Below are positions 32,011-40,750 of a stretch of 64,000 bases of DNA, piece after piece. Each line of letters begins with the position of its first letter. Position 1 is the first letter of the stretch. A program made the position numbers and the translations under genes. Source of the stretch: Streptomyces sp. TLI_171. Its GTDB lineage: Bacteria; Actinomycetota; Actinomycetes; Streptomycetales; Streptomycetaceae. Location of the stretch: the NCBI RefSeq assembly GCF_003610255.1, contig NZ_RAPS01000001.1, forward strand, positions 5,793,001 through 5,857,000, read 5' to 3'. Under the pieces are notes generated by a model. It was not told the DNA's origin. It saw nothing but the letters and a program-made list of their open reading frames with translations, and searched no databases.

Positions 32011-33251
32011 TGCGTAGCAGTGGTGGCAACGGCAGGAACAGCGGCGGCCAGGGCCGGGGCGGACAGGGCGGCCGAGGCGGTCAGCAGGGCGGGGGCCGGG
32101 GCGGATCGTCGTCCTACGGCGGCGGCAGCGGCGGCAGCCGCGGCGGGCAGTCCTCGCGCGGCGGCTCGGGCTCGTACGGCGGCAGCGGCGGCGGCAGCCG
32201 CGGCGGGTCGGGATCGGGCGGCTCGTACGGCGGGCAGCGCGGCGGCAGCGGTGGCGGCGAGCGGCGCGAGGAGCGCCGCTTCCCGGACCGTCCGCTGCGC
32301 CCGGAGGAGCGCAAGTACGACCGTCCCGAGTTCGGCGGCGGCCCGAACGCGACGCCCGGCCGCGGCGCGTACGGCACCCGCAAGCCGGCGCCGGCCCCCC
32401 GGCCGCGCCGGGACGGGCAGGGCGCGCCCGGCGACCCGCGGCGCCAGCCGCAGCGCTCCCGGGAGCTGCAGGGCCGGATCGAGGACCGGGTGCTCGCCCG
32501 CCACGAGGGCCCCGGCAAGGAGGTCGGCGAGGACGGCGAGCGCCTGCAGAAGGTGCTGGCGCGGGCCGGCATGGGCAGCCGCCGGGCCTGCGAGGAGCTG
32601 ATCGCGCAGGGCCGGGTCGAGGTCAACGGCCAGCCGGTGCTGGAGCAGGGCCGCCGGGTCGACCCGATGAACGACGAGATCAAGGTCGACGGCCTGACCG
32701 TCGCCACCCAGTCGTACCTGTTCTTCGCGCTCAACAAGCCGGCCGGCGTGGTCTCCACCATGGAGGACCCCGAGGGCCGGCAGTGCCTCGGCGACTACGT
32801 GACCAACCGGGAGACCCGGCTGTTCCACGTCGGCCGCCTGGACACCGAGACCGAGGGCATCATCCTGCTCACCAACCACGGCGAGCTGGCGCACCGCCTC
32901 ACCCACCCCCGGTACGGCGTCACCAAGACGTACCTGGCGGCCATCCAGGGCCCGCTGCCGCGCGACCTCGGCAAGACCCTCGCCAAGGGCGTGGAGCTGG
33001 AGGACGGCTGGGCCCGCGCCGACAGCTTCAAGGTGGTCTCCAACCTCGGCAAGAACTACCTGGTCGAGGTGACCCTGCACGAGGGCCGCAAGCACATCGT
33101 GCGCCGCCTGCTCGCCGAGGTCGGATTCCCGGTCGACAAGCTGGTCCGCACCGCGTTCGGCCCGATCTCGCTGGGCGACCAGAAGTCCGGCTGGCTGCGC
33201 CGCCTGACCAACCCCGAGGTCGGCACCCTGATGCGCGAGGTCGGCCTGTAG
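32010..33251 (+). CDS. rluB: RsuA/RluB-type pseudouridine synthase with Gly-rich N-terminus
   Basis: A 413-aa protein. Residues 1-90 are almost pure Gly/Ser/Arg (GGQGRGGQGGRGGQQGGG and similar), followed by about 80 residues rich in Arg/Pro. The enzyme begins near residue 170 with an S4 domain (RLQKVLARAGMGSRRACEEL) and has the catalytic GRLDTETEGIILLTNHGELA segment (Asp) and LHEGRKHIVRRLL. Its position after scpB matches rluB of Gram-positive bacteria, which modifies 23S rRNA; family assignment is firm, the exact site is not. The disordered head is far longer than in Bacillus. Confidence 0.92.
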   Translation: MRSSGGNGRNSGGQGRGGQGGRGGQQGGGRGGSSSYGGGSGGSRGGQSSRGGSGSYGGSGGGSRGGSGSGGSYGGQRGGSGGGERREERRFPDRPLRPEERKYDRPEFGGGPNATPGRGAYGTRKPAPAPRPRRDGQGAPGDPRRQPQRSRELQGRIEDRVLARHEGPGKEVGEDGERLQKVLARAGMGSRRACEELIAQGRVEVNGQPVLEQGRRVDPMNDEIKVDGLTVATQSYLFFALNKPAGVVSTMEDPEGRQCLGDYVTNRETRLFHVGRLDTETEGIILLTNHGELAHRLTHPRYGVTKTYLAAIQGPLPRDLGKTLAKGVELEDGWARADSFKVVSNLGKNYLVEVTLHEGRKHIVRRLLAEVGFPVDKLVRTAFGPISLGDQKSGWLRRLTNPEVGTLMREVGL

Positions 33252-33258
33252 CACCGGC

Positions 33259-33298
33259 CGCCGAGGGCCCGTCCGCACCGGCGGACGGGCTCTCGGCG
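33259..33298 (+). terminator. Terminator of the ParA-scpAB-rluB operon
   Basis: An 18-bp stem (33259-33276 with 33281-33298, one G-U pair) and loop ACCG, starting 8 bases after the rluB stop. Confidence 0.8.
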
Positions 33299-33367
33299 TG
33301 TTCGTACCGGCACTTTGCCGGGTCTTGACATGTGAGGCGCACCGCACGGCCTTGCTATCGTCCGGCC

Positions 33368-33423
33368 CGGTGGCAGAAGATTGCCACCGAAGTTCGCCCC
33401 GGCGCGTGGCGGAAGTGCGCCAC
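33368..33423. promoter_or_regulatory. Twin operators before a TrmB/LuxR-type regulator
   Basis: Two inverted repeats of one design: CGGTGGCA-GAAGAT-TGCCACCG (33368-33389) and GTGGCG-GAAGTG-CGCCAC (33406-33423). The shared form is GTGGCRGAAGNNYGCCAC and the starts are 36 bp apart, near three and a half helical turns. They lie 40-95 bases before the start of the regulator gene, with TTGACA at 33325-33330 farther upstream. Autoregulation is the simplest reading. Confidence 0.65.
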
Positions 33424-33463
33424 CGCGTCAGGCCACCGGGCGGCGGGGGAAGGAACCACCACC

Positions 33464-34441
33464 ATGCTCGACGCATTCGCAGTGCTGGGCCTCGGCCGTC
33501 CCGACGGCCAGGTGTACGCCGCACTGGTCGTCGCACCGCAGTCGACCGCGCAGGAGCTCGCCGAGCACTGCGGCCTGACCCTGGAGCAGTGCCGCGCGGC
33601 CCTGGACCGGCTCGCCGACCAGGGCATGGCCACCCGCGCCCCGGTCGACCGGGAGCGCTACCTGTCGGTCGCCCCCGACGTCGCGATCGGCACCCTGATC
33701 GGCCACCGCGAGGCCGAGCTGCGCTCCGCCCGCGCCGAGATGCACCGGCTGATGGACGCCTTCCGGGAGGCGTCGCGGTACACCGATCCGGCGCACTCCG
33801 TGGAGGTGCTCACCGGGGGCGAGGCCATCGCCCAGCGCCTGGAGCACCTGATCGAGACCAGCCAGTACCAGATCCGCGGCTTCGACTGCCCGCCGTACGT
33901 GCAGGACCCGACCGTCCAGCAGCCCCGGCAGCGGGCCAAGCTCAAGGCCGGGGTGCGGATCCGCACCGTCTTCGACAAGGAGGCGATCGCCTGGCCCGGA
34001 CGGCTGGAGCAGGAGATCCTCACCGGCGTCGAGGACGGCGAGGAGGCCCGGGTCCGGCCGGTGCTGCCGATGAAGATGATGATGGCCGACGACAAGATGG
34101 CGATCATCCCGATCAGCGTCGGCGACAGCGTGCTGGACGCCGCCTACGTCATCCACCCGTCCGCGCTGCTGCAGGCCCTGGACGCGCTGTTCGAGGCTGA
34201 GTGGGAGCGCGCCGTGCCGCTGCAGACGGTGCTCGGCGACGGCGAGGGCCCCGGTCCCGACTCCGACCACCTGAAACTGCTCGGCCTGCTCGCGGCCGGG
34301 CTCACCGACGAGTCGATCGCCCGCTCGCTGGGCTGGAGCGCCCGCACCACCCAGCGCCGCCTGCAGGGCCTGATGCGCGAGCTCGGGGCCACCACCCGGT
34401 TCCAGGCCGGGATGGCGGCCCGCGAGCGCGGCTGGCTCTGA
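33464..34441 (+). CDS. TrmB-like/LuxR-HTH transcriptional regulator
   Basis: A 325-aa protein. ATG 33464 has GGGAAGGAA upstream. The N-terminal 60 residues are a TrmB-like winged helix (AELAEH-type: TAQELAEHCGLTLEQCRAAL). The middle (SVEVLTGGEAIAQRLEHLIE, YQIRGFDCPPYV) resembles the effector part of such proteins. The C-terminus is a LuxR/GerE helix-turn-helix (LLGLLAAGLTDESIARSLGW, TTQRRLQGLMRELG). Streptomycetes have many of these; ligands are mostly unknown. Two matching palindromes lie directly upstream. Confidence 0.88.
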   Translation: MLDAFAVLGLGRPDGQVYAALVVAPQSTAQELAEHCGLTLEQCRAALDRLADQGMATRAPVDRERYLSVAPDVAIGTLIGHREAELRSARAEMHRLMDAFREASRYTDPAHSVEVLTGGEAIAQRLEHLIETSQYQIRGFDCPPYVQDPTVQQPRQRAKLKAGVRIRTVFDKEAIAWPGRLEQEILTGVEDGEEARVRPVLPMKMMMADDKMAIIPISVGDSVLDAAYVIHPSALLQALDALFEAEWERAVPLQTVLGDGEGPGPDSDHLKLLGLLAAGLTDESIARSLGWSARTTQRRLQGLMRELGATTRFQAGMAARERGWL

Positions 34442-34517
34442 CCGGCCGACCGGACTCCGACCGAGGGGCCGCTCCGACGGGCCCTGACGGGCCGTCAACG
34501 GCCCCTGCGGGCCCCCG

Positions 34518-34880
34518 TCAGCTCCAGGGCAGCAGGGCGGACCAGCGCCCGTCCTGGCCGCGCTGCAGCCGCTCCAGGCCCACCACGGCCGTGCGGTTCA
34601 GCCGCCCGTAGACGTGCGGGAACAGCACGCCGTCCGCGACGCCCGGCGGCGGACCGCCGGTCGCCGCCTCCCACTTCACCATCGGCTCCACCAGCCGCTC
34701 CTCGATCAGCAGCGCCATCAGCGGATCCGGGGTGTCCCGGAAGAACAGGTTGGCCACCGCCAGCACCGTGGCCTCGTCCGGCGAGCAGTGCAGGAAGCCG
34801 TCGGTCAGCAGCGAGGCGGCGGTGTACGGCCGGCCCGGGTCGCGCAGCCAGTCGTCCAGCGGAGCGAGGTGGTAGATCAT
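34518..34880 (-). CDS. DUF952 family protein
   Basis: A 120-aa protein with the DUF952 pattern: MIYHLAPLDDWLRDPGRPYT, LLTDGFLHCSPDEATVLAVAN, and the end GVLFPHVYGRLNRTAVVGLE. The conserved His (FLHCS, FPHVYG) and Asp residues are present. Structure suggests an ADP-ribosyltransferase-like fold, but no function is known. ATG 34880 is preceded by AAAGGAGGC on the minus strand. Confidence 0.88.
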   Translation of the reverse strand: MIYHLAPLDDWLRDPGRPYTAASLLTDGFLHCSPDEATVLAVANLFFRDTPDPLMALLIEERLVEPMVKWEAATGGPPPGVADGVLFPHVYGRLNRTAVVGLERLQRGQDGRWSALLPWS

Positions 34881-34920
34881 GCCTCCTTTTGTACCGGAGC
34901 CGGTGCGCCGAAGGGGCGGT

Positions 34921-36492
34921 TCACAGGCCCGCGACCTTCGCCGTCGCCGCGATCTCGTACACCAGCGTCAGCGTCCGCCGGCCGCCCGGCGGCAGCGGCA
35001 CCTCCCAGCGGGCGATGCCCTCGGCGTCCAGCTCCTCCGGCGGCGGCGAGCAGCGCTCCTTGCGCAGCCGCACCTCCACCGCCGACACCTCCGACACCGG
35101 GATCCGCTCCCGGACCGTCACCACCCGCTCCGCCACGTCGCCCGGCGCGGAGAACCGCGACAGGTGCAGCCGCACCGTCCGCGTCACCAGGGTGCGCTGA
35201 CCGCCCAGGCCCGCGCCCTCCCGGCGCTCCTCCGCGTCCCGCACCACCCGCAGCCCGTCCGCGGAGCCGAACGCCAGCCGCACCGGCGCTCCCGCCGCCG
35301 CGAACTCCAGCGCGCCCCGGCCGACATGGCCCGAACCCCGGACCAGGTCCACCGGGCCCGCCAGCAGTGCGTGCCCCGAGGCGTTGCGGAACGACACCAC
35401 CTCCGTCACCGCGTCCGACAGCTCCGGCGCCGCCGCGAACTCGCTGCGCGCCGGCGTCTCGAACACGCTCACCGGCACCCGGTGCGCCCGCCCGTCCGAC
35501 GGCACCGACACCGGGCCGTCCGCGCGCAGCACCCGCACCTCGCCGCCGTCGTCCACCCCCGGCAGGCCCGGCTCCAGCGGGCCCGCCTCGGCGATCGCCT
35601 GCTCGCGCAGCTCCACCTCGACGGTCTTCTTCTCCTGCGCGGACCGCTCGCGCAGCACCAGCCGGTCCTCGGCCAGCGCCGGCGGCTCGCCCGCCAGTGC
35701 GGACCGCGCCGTGGAGAGCGTCAGCCGCACCCCCGACCAGTCCTCGCCGGTGCGCTGCCACACCACCGCCCCGGTCTCCAGCCGCAGCGCCCCGCCCACC
35801 AGCTCCGCCCGGTACGCCGGACGCCACAGCGCACACGCCGTCAGATGCCCCACCCGGGCCAGGAAACGGCCCGGCGCGGCGCACTCCACCGACAGCTCGA
35901 CGAACGCCAGCAGCTCGGCCGGCTCCTCCTCGGCCCGGGCCAGCGCCTCCTCCGCGGCCGCCAGGTCCGCCGCCAGCTCCACCGAGCGCAGCCGGGAGGC
36001 CCGCAGCTGCTCGCCGTACGACTCCCGTTCGGCGTCCACCCGGTCCAGCTCGCGGGTCCACCTGGCCTGCTCCAGCTCGCCGAGGGCCGCGCCCTCGCCG
36101 ATCTCCCGCAGCAGGTCCGCCGCCAGCTGCCCCAGCAGCGCCAGCCGGGCCTGCAGCCGCTCCTGGCGGCGCTGCTCCGCCAGGTGGTCCCGCTCCAGCT
36201 CGTGCACCCGGCGGCGCAGCGCCGAATCGTCCGGACCGGGCGGGACCGGCGCCGGCGGGCGCCAGGACCGCACCAGGCGCACGTCCAGCACCTTGCCGGC
36301 CGCGGCCGGCGCACCGTCCTCGTCCAGCAGCGCGGCATGCAGCGAACGGTCCACCGCCAGTGCCGACACCGGGCCCAGCCGCAGCCGGTGCACGCCCGCC
36401 GCCAGCTCCACCGCCGCGGTCCGCTCCACCTGTGCCCGGTCCTCCAGACAGGTGACCGCGGTGACCGGCAGGGGGAAAGTCTCGTCGTTCAC
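34921..36492 (-). CDS. DUF4139 (MuiA-like) protein, downstream copy
   Basis: A 523-aa protein. The N-terminal DUF4140 part (VTAVTCLEDRAQVERTAAVE) leads to a long helical coiled-coil region (residues about 100-210, LERDHLAEQRRQERLQARLA), then the beta-rich DUF4139 domain with LWRPAYRAELVGGALRLETG, QRTGEDWSGVRLTLSTARSA and the final RRTLTLVYEIAA. The GTG start has GGAGGAG 6 bases upstream. It starts 2 bases after the stop of a paralogue, so the two are co-translated. The related mucoidy inhibitor A name gives no mechanism. Confidence 0.88.
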   Translation of the reverse strand: MNDETFPLPVTAVTCLEDRAQVERTAAVELAAGVHRLRLGPVSALAVDRSLHAALLDEDGAPAAAGKVLDVRLVRSWRPPAPVPPGPDDSALRRRVHELERDHLAEQRRQERLQARLALLGQLAADLLREIGEGAALGELEQARWTRELDRVDAERESYGEQLRASRLRSVELAADLAAAEEALARAEEEPAELLAFVELSVECAAPGRFLARVGHLTACALWRPAYRAELVGGALRLETGAVVWQRTGEDWSGVRLTLSTARSALAGEPPALAEDRLVLRERSAQEKKTVEVELREQAIAEAGPLEPGLPGVDDGGEVRVLRADGPVSVPSDGRAHRVPVSVFETPARSEFAAAPELSDAVTEVVSFRNASGHALLAGPVDLVRGSGHVGRGALEFAAAGAPVRLAFGSADGLRVVRDAEERREGAGLGGQRTLVTRTVRLHLSRFSAPGDVAERVVTVRERIPVSEVSAVEVRLRKERCSPPPEELDAEGIARWEVPLPPGGRRTLTLVYEIAATAKVAGL

Positions 36493-36494
36493 GC

Positions 36495-38549
36495 TCAGCT
36501 CCTCCGGTTCCCGCCGACCACGGCCTTGCCGGCCGGGATACGGATCACATAACCCCCGGTCAACTCCGCCGAACCACCCGGCGGCACCACCACCCGGCGG
36601 ATCCGGGCCGAGGACGGCAGCTGCGCCGACGGCTCCTCGGGCCGCGACCAGCCCGGCCGCTCCTCGATCCGCACGTCCGGGTCGCCCGACACCGGCACCC
36701 GCTCCCGGACCTCGACCGACGCCTCGTGCGGCAGCCGGTTCACCAGCTCGACGCGCACGCCGTGGTCCAGCACCGTCGTCGAGTTCAACACCCCCGACGT
36801 CGACTCCCGCACCTCGCTGTGCCGCGCCACCCGCACCTCCTCCGACCGGCCCAGGCCCAACTCGCGGACCCCGCCAGGCGCCAGCGTCGGCAGCGCCGCC
36901 GTCAGCAGGAAGTCGCCGTCCACCGACACCTCCACCGGCCCGGCCAGCAGCGCGTGCGCCGTCCCGTTCGCCAGCTCCAGCACCGCGTACACCGCCTCCT
37001 CGACCGACGGCACACACACGTAGCGCGTCTCCACGCCCACCGGCAGCTCCGCCACCGCCACCGTGTGCCACACCCCGTCCGAGGGGATCTCCGCCGGGGC
37101 CGCCGCGTCGTACCGGTGGTCGAACGACCCCGCCGACTCCCGCGGCCGCGCCGCGAACTGCGGCAGCGGCAACCGGCCCACCGCCTCCGCGCCGTGCAGC
37201 GCACCCGCCGCGGCCGGGCGGCCCGCCCCCGGGAACAGCCGGCCGCGCCGGAACGAGTCCTCCTCCGGGCCCGCCAGCACCAGCCCCGGATAGTCCAGCT
37301 GATCGTCCGACGGGAGCGGACCGGCGGGCTCCCCGGCCGGGGCGGCCAGGTCCGGCGCCGCTCCGAAACCCTCCGGCGGCGCGCCGCCGTACGCCGCCCG
37401 TGACGCCATCGGCGCCATCGGCGCGGGCATCGGCGGCGGAGCCATCATCGGCGGCGCGACCGGCAGCGCCAGGCCCGCCAGCGTCGGCGGACCACCCGGC
37501 GCCTGCGGAGCCTGCGGCGCGAAACCCGGCCCGGCCGGCGCACCCCCCGGCCGCGGCGCCGAGCGGGCCCGCTTGGGCGCCGGAGCCGCACCGCCCAGCA
37601 CACCCGCCACCGCCACCGCGCGCGGCGGCTCCGGCCGGGCCCGCTGCGCGTCCTGCCACCCCCCGAACAGCTCGTCCAGGCCGGCCGGCTGCGCCCGCCA
37701 CCCCGACGGCGCCGGCGGCTCCTGCCGCCGCCCGATCCGCAACGAGGCCAGCTTCGGCAGACCGCCCGGCCGGGCCAGGTCCGCCGTCGACAGCGCCAGG
37801 CGCACCCCCGACCAGTCCTCGCCCGTCCGCTGCGCCACCGACGCCCGCAGCACCAGGTGGGCCGACCGCTCGCCCCGGCGGTGCGCCAGCCGGTACGTCG
37901 GCACCCACACCGCGCCCGGCACCGCGTACTCCACCTCCAGCTCCACCGGGCCCTCGCCGCGCACCGTCAGCACCGCCTGCGCCGAGGACTCCACCCCGCC
38001 CGCCTGCTCGGCACTCGACCGCCGCTCCGCCCGCGCCACCGCCACGTCGAAGGCGTGCTCCGCCTCCCGCACCTGCTGCGCCAGCTCCACCGACCGCTCC
38101 TGCAGCACCGCCAGCCGGGCGTCCACGAACTCCGCCAGCGCCAGCACCGCGTCCGCCGGCGCCCGCCGGTGCCCGTCCTCCCGGCGGCGCTGCGGCGGCA
38201 CCGGGCGCAGACCCGCGACCTCGCCGATCCGCGCGTCCAACCGCTGCTGACGCTCCACCAGGCGGTCGCGCTCCTCGCCGAGCCGCGCCAACTCCCGTTC
38301 CCAGGACGGCTTCTCCTCCGCGGTGCGGACCAGCTCCAGCGGCTCCAGCCGGGCCTCCGCGACCCGCGCCCCGCCCGCCAGCACCCGCACCCGCAGCGAC
38401 CCCGCCGCCGCCAGCCGCGGCAGCCCCGCCACCCGCACCCGGCCGTCCGCCGGCACCACCCCCGACGCCCGGCGCCGGCACACCGCGCCCACCGCGTGCA
38501 CCACCACCGACTCCAGCGCCGACTCCCACACCGCCTGTTTCCCCGCCAC
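36495..38549 (-). CDS. DUF4139 (MuiA-like) protein, upstream copy
   Basis: A 684-aa paralogue of the next gene. GTG 38549 (MAGKQAVWESALESVVVHAV) has GGAGGGGG 6-9 bases upstream; the frame extends farther but without a site. The architecture repeats: N-terminal strand domain, coiled coil (about 80-190), WVPTYRLAHRRGERSAHLVL and QRTGEDWSGVRLALSTADLA, then a Pro/Met/Ala-rich low-complexity insert (about 340-420, PMMAPPPMPAPMAPMASRAA) absent from the shorter copy, and a final beta-rich domain. The pair may form a heteromer. Confidence 0.85.
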   Translation of the reverse strand: MAGKQAVWESALESVVVHAVGAVCRRRASGVVPADGRVRVAGLPRLAAAGSLRVRVLAGGARVAEARLEPLELVRTAEEKPSWERELARLGEERDRLVERQQRLDARIGEVAGLRPVPPQRRREDGHRRAPADAVLALAEFVDARLAVLQERSVELAQQVREAEHAFDVAVARAERRSSAEQAGGVESSAQAVLTVRGEGPVELEVEYAVPGAVWVPTYRLAHRRGERSAHLVLRASVAQRTGEDWSGVRLALSTADLARPGGLPKLASLRIGRRQEPPAPSGWRAQPAGLDELFGGWQDAQRARPEPPRAVAVAGVLGGAAPAPKRARSAPRPGGAPAGPGFAPQAPQAPGGPPTLAGLALPVAPPMMAPPPMPAPMAPMASRAAYGGAPPEGFGAAPDLAAPAGEPAGPLPSDDQLDYPGLVLAGPEEDSFRRGRLFPGAGRPAAAGALHGAEAVGRLPLPQFAARPRESAGSFDHRYDAAAPAEIPSDGVWHTVAVAELPVGVETRYVCVPSVEEAVYAVLELANGTAHALLAGPVEVSVDGDFLLTAALPTLAPGGVRELGLGRSEEVRVARHSEVRESTSGVLNSTTVLDHGVRVELVNRLPHEASVEVRERVPVSGDPDVRIEERPGWSRPEEPSAQLPSSARIRRVVVPPGGSAELTGGYVIRIPAGKAVVGGNRRS

Positions 38550-38738
38550 CCTCGCCCCCTCCGCCACGATCCGCCGCCCGGACCCGGGCGCCCAGTCTGC
38601 ACCCAACCCCCGTCACGGCACCCGGATTTCCGCTGCGCGTCGGCCGAAGCACCGCACCGGGGCGGAATGCGTCCCCGCTCGGCCGTGCGAGAGGATGGAG
38701 CGACCAGCGCCCGTCCACCCCGGAGACGAGAACCCGCC

Positions 38739-39824
38739 ATGCGTACAGCCGCCGTCATCGGCACCGGACTGATCGGCACCTCCGCCGCTCTCGCCCTCAC
38801 CCGCCGGGGCCTGAGCGTCTACCTGGAGGACGCCGACCAGGACGCCGCCCGCACGGCCGCCTCGCTCGGCGCCGGCACCACCGAACAACCCGACGGGCCG
38901 GTCGACCTGGCGGTCATCGCCGTCCCGCCCGCGCTGGTCGGCAAGGTCCTGGCGGACTGCCAGCGCCGCGGCCTGGCCCGCTGCTACACCGACGTGGCCA
39001 GCGTCAAGGCCGGCCCGCGCAGCGAGATCACCGCGCTCGGCCTCGACACCGTCCGCTACATCGGCTCGCACCCCATGGCCGGCCGCGAACGCTCCGGCCC
39101 GCTCGCCGCGACCGCCGACCTCTTCGAAGGCCGGCCCTGGGTGCTCACCCCCACCCCCGACACCGACACCGAGACGCTCAACGCCGCCCTCGAACTCGTC
39201 GCCCTGTGCGGGGCCATGCCGATCGTCATGGACGCCGCCGACCACGACCGGGCCGTGGCGCTGGTCTCGCACGCCCCGCAACTGCTCTCCTCGCTGGTCG
39301 CGGCCCGCCTCGAACACGCCGAGGAGACCGCCGTGCGGCTCTCCGGACAGGGTGTGCGCGACGTCACCCGGATCGCCGCCTCCAACCCCGCGATGTGGAT
39401 CGACATCCTCTCCGCCAACGCGGGCGTGGTCGCCGACGTCCTCGACGACCTCGCCGCCGACCTCGCCGACACCGTCACCGCGCTGCGGGCCCTGCAGGCC
39501 GCCGACGAGGCCGAGCGCCGGGCCGGCGCGGCCGGCATCGAGGCCGTCATGCGCCGCGGCAACACCGGGCAGGCCCGGATCCCCGGCAAGCACGGCGCGC
39601 CGCCCACCCGCTACGAGACCGTCACCGTCGTCCTCGGCGACCAGCCCGGCGAGCTCGGCCGCCTCTTCGGCGAGGTCGGCGCCCTCGGCGTCAACATCGA
39701 GGACGTCACCATCGAACACTCCACCGGCCAGCAGGTCGGCCACGTCCACCTCGCGGTGGCCCCGGCCGTCGTCCGCGCCCTCGTCGCCGGCCTCCGCGAC
39801 CGCGGCTGGGGCGTCCGCGACTGA
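38739..39824 (+). CDS. tyrA: Prephenate dehydrogenase (TyrA) with ACT domain
   Basis: A 361-aa protein that oxidises prephenate toward tyrosine. It has the NAD-binding GTGLIG (8-13), VASVKAG and SHPMAGRERSGP (His111), with helical dimerisation parts after. The C-terminal 70 residues (TVTVVLGDQPGELGRLFGEV) are an ACT domain, suggesting tyrosine feedback. In actinobacteria tyrA precedes cmk, as here (85 bases). The start at ATG 38739 has GGAG 13 bases upstream. Confidence 0.94.
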   Translation: MRTAAVIGTGLIGTSAALALTRRGLSVYLEDADQDAARTAASLGAGTTEQPDGPVDLAVIAVPPALVGKVLADCQRRGLARCYTDVASVKAGPRSEITALGLDTVRYIGSHPMAGRERSGPLAATADLFEGRPWVLTPTPDTDTETLNAALELVALCGAMPIVMDAADHDRAVALVSHAPQLLSSLVAARLEHAEETAVRLSGQGVRDVTRIAASNPAMWIDILSANAGVVADVLDDLAADLADTVTALRALQAADEAERRAGAAGIEAVMRRGNTGQARIPGKHGAPPTRYETVTVVLGDQPGELGRLFGEVGALGVNIEDVTIEHSTGQQVGHVHLAVAPAVVRALVAGLRDRGWGVRD

Positions 39825-39908
39825 CGTCCGCTGCGCGGGGCCGGGTCGGGGGCGGCTGTCCATTAACCTTGAGGTGAGTTCTTGTGTTGTGAGAGAGAGG
39901 TTCGCCCC

Positions 39909-40625
39909 GTGGACAGTGTCGACCGAGCGTCGAGCGGCCCGGTCGTCGTCGCCATCGACGGACCTTCGGGGTCCGGGAAGTCGACCGTGTCGCGGGCCGT
40001 GGCTGCGCGGCTGGGGCTGAGCTTCCTGGACACCGGCGCGATGTACCGGGCGATGACCTGGTGGATGCTCGCCAACGAGGTGGACGTCGACGACGCGGAG
40101 GCGGTGTCGATCGCCTGCGGCAAGCCGGTGATCGTGTCCGGGACGGACGCGGCGGGGCCGACCATAACGGTGGACGGGCAGGACGTGTCCGGCCCGATCC
40201 GCGGGCCGGAGGTGACCGCCAAGGTGAGCGCGGTGGCCGCCGTTCCGGCGGTGCGGGCCCGGCTGGTGGAGCTGCAGCGCGGCTGCGCCTCGCACGCCGA
40301 GCGCGGCATCGTCGCCGAGGGCCGGGACATGGGCACGGTGGTGTTCCCGGTCGCGACCGTGAAGGTGTTCCTGACCGCGTCGGAGCGGGCCCGCGCCGAG
40401 CGCCGGGCCGCCGAGCTGCGGGCGAAGGGCGTGGACGAGGCGACGATCACCGCGATGGCCGCCGACCTGGCCCGCCGGGACGCCGCCGATTCCTCGCGGG
40501 AGACCGCGCCGCTCACCCAGGCCGCCGACGCGGTGCTGGTGGACACCAGCGAGCTCACCCTCGACCAGGTGATCGACACCATCACCGCCCTGGTCGAGCA
40601 GAAGGCCGGCGTCAGCGCCGCCTGA
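39909..40625 (+). CDS. cmk: Cytidylate kinase
   Basis: A 238-aa (d)CMP kinase. The P-loop is GPSGSGKST (18-26), followed by FLDTGAMYRAMTW, the EGRDMGTVVFP loop and RRDAADSSRETAPL. It phosphorylates CMP and dCMP, complementing pyrG in the same region. GTG 39909 has GAGAGAGAGG 8 bases upstream. A possible -10 box TAACCT lies at about 39864. Confidence 0.95.
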   Translation: MDSVDRASSGPVVVAIDGPSGSGKSTVSRAVAARLGLSFLDTGAMYRAMTWWMLANEVDVDDAEAVSIACGKPVIVSGTDAAGPTITVDGQDVSGPIRGPEVTAKVSAVAAVPAVRARLVELQRGCASHAERGIVAEGRDMGTVVFPVATVKVFLTASERARAERRAAELRAKGVDEATITAMAADLARRDAADSSRETAPLTQAADAVLVDTSELTLDQVIDTITALVEQKAGVSAA

Positions 40626-40750
40626 CCGGCACCCTCGATCGAACAACAACGCTCCGACCGCGCGAGATCCGCGCGGTTCGCGCTGCCCGCAGGGCAGGTA
40701 CGCACGGCACGCCCCTGGGAAGGGCCGGGCCGGGAAATGGAATACCGCAG

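Noticed and set aside
34921..38718. One 1265-residue minus-strand frame covering both DUF4139 genes
   Set aside because: Its upstream two thirds read Gly/Ala-only nonsense. The true upstream gene is in another frame with domains and a ribosome site, and ends 2 bases before the shorter one.
40626..40750. Possible small gene between cmk and der
   Set aside because: No start with a ribosome site gives a frame of meaningful length; it is read as leader of der.
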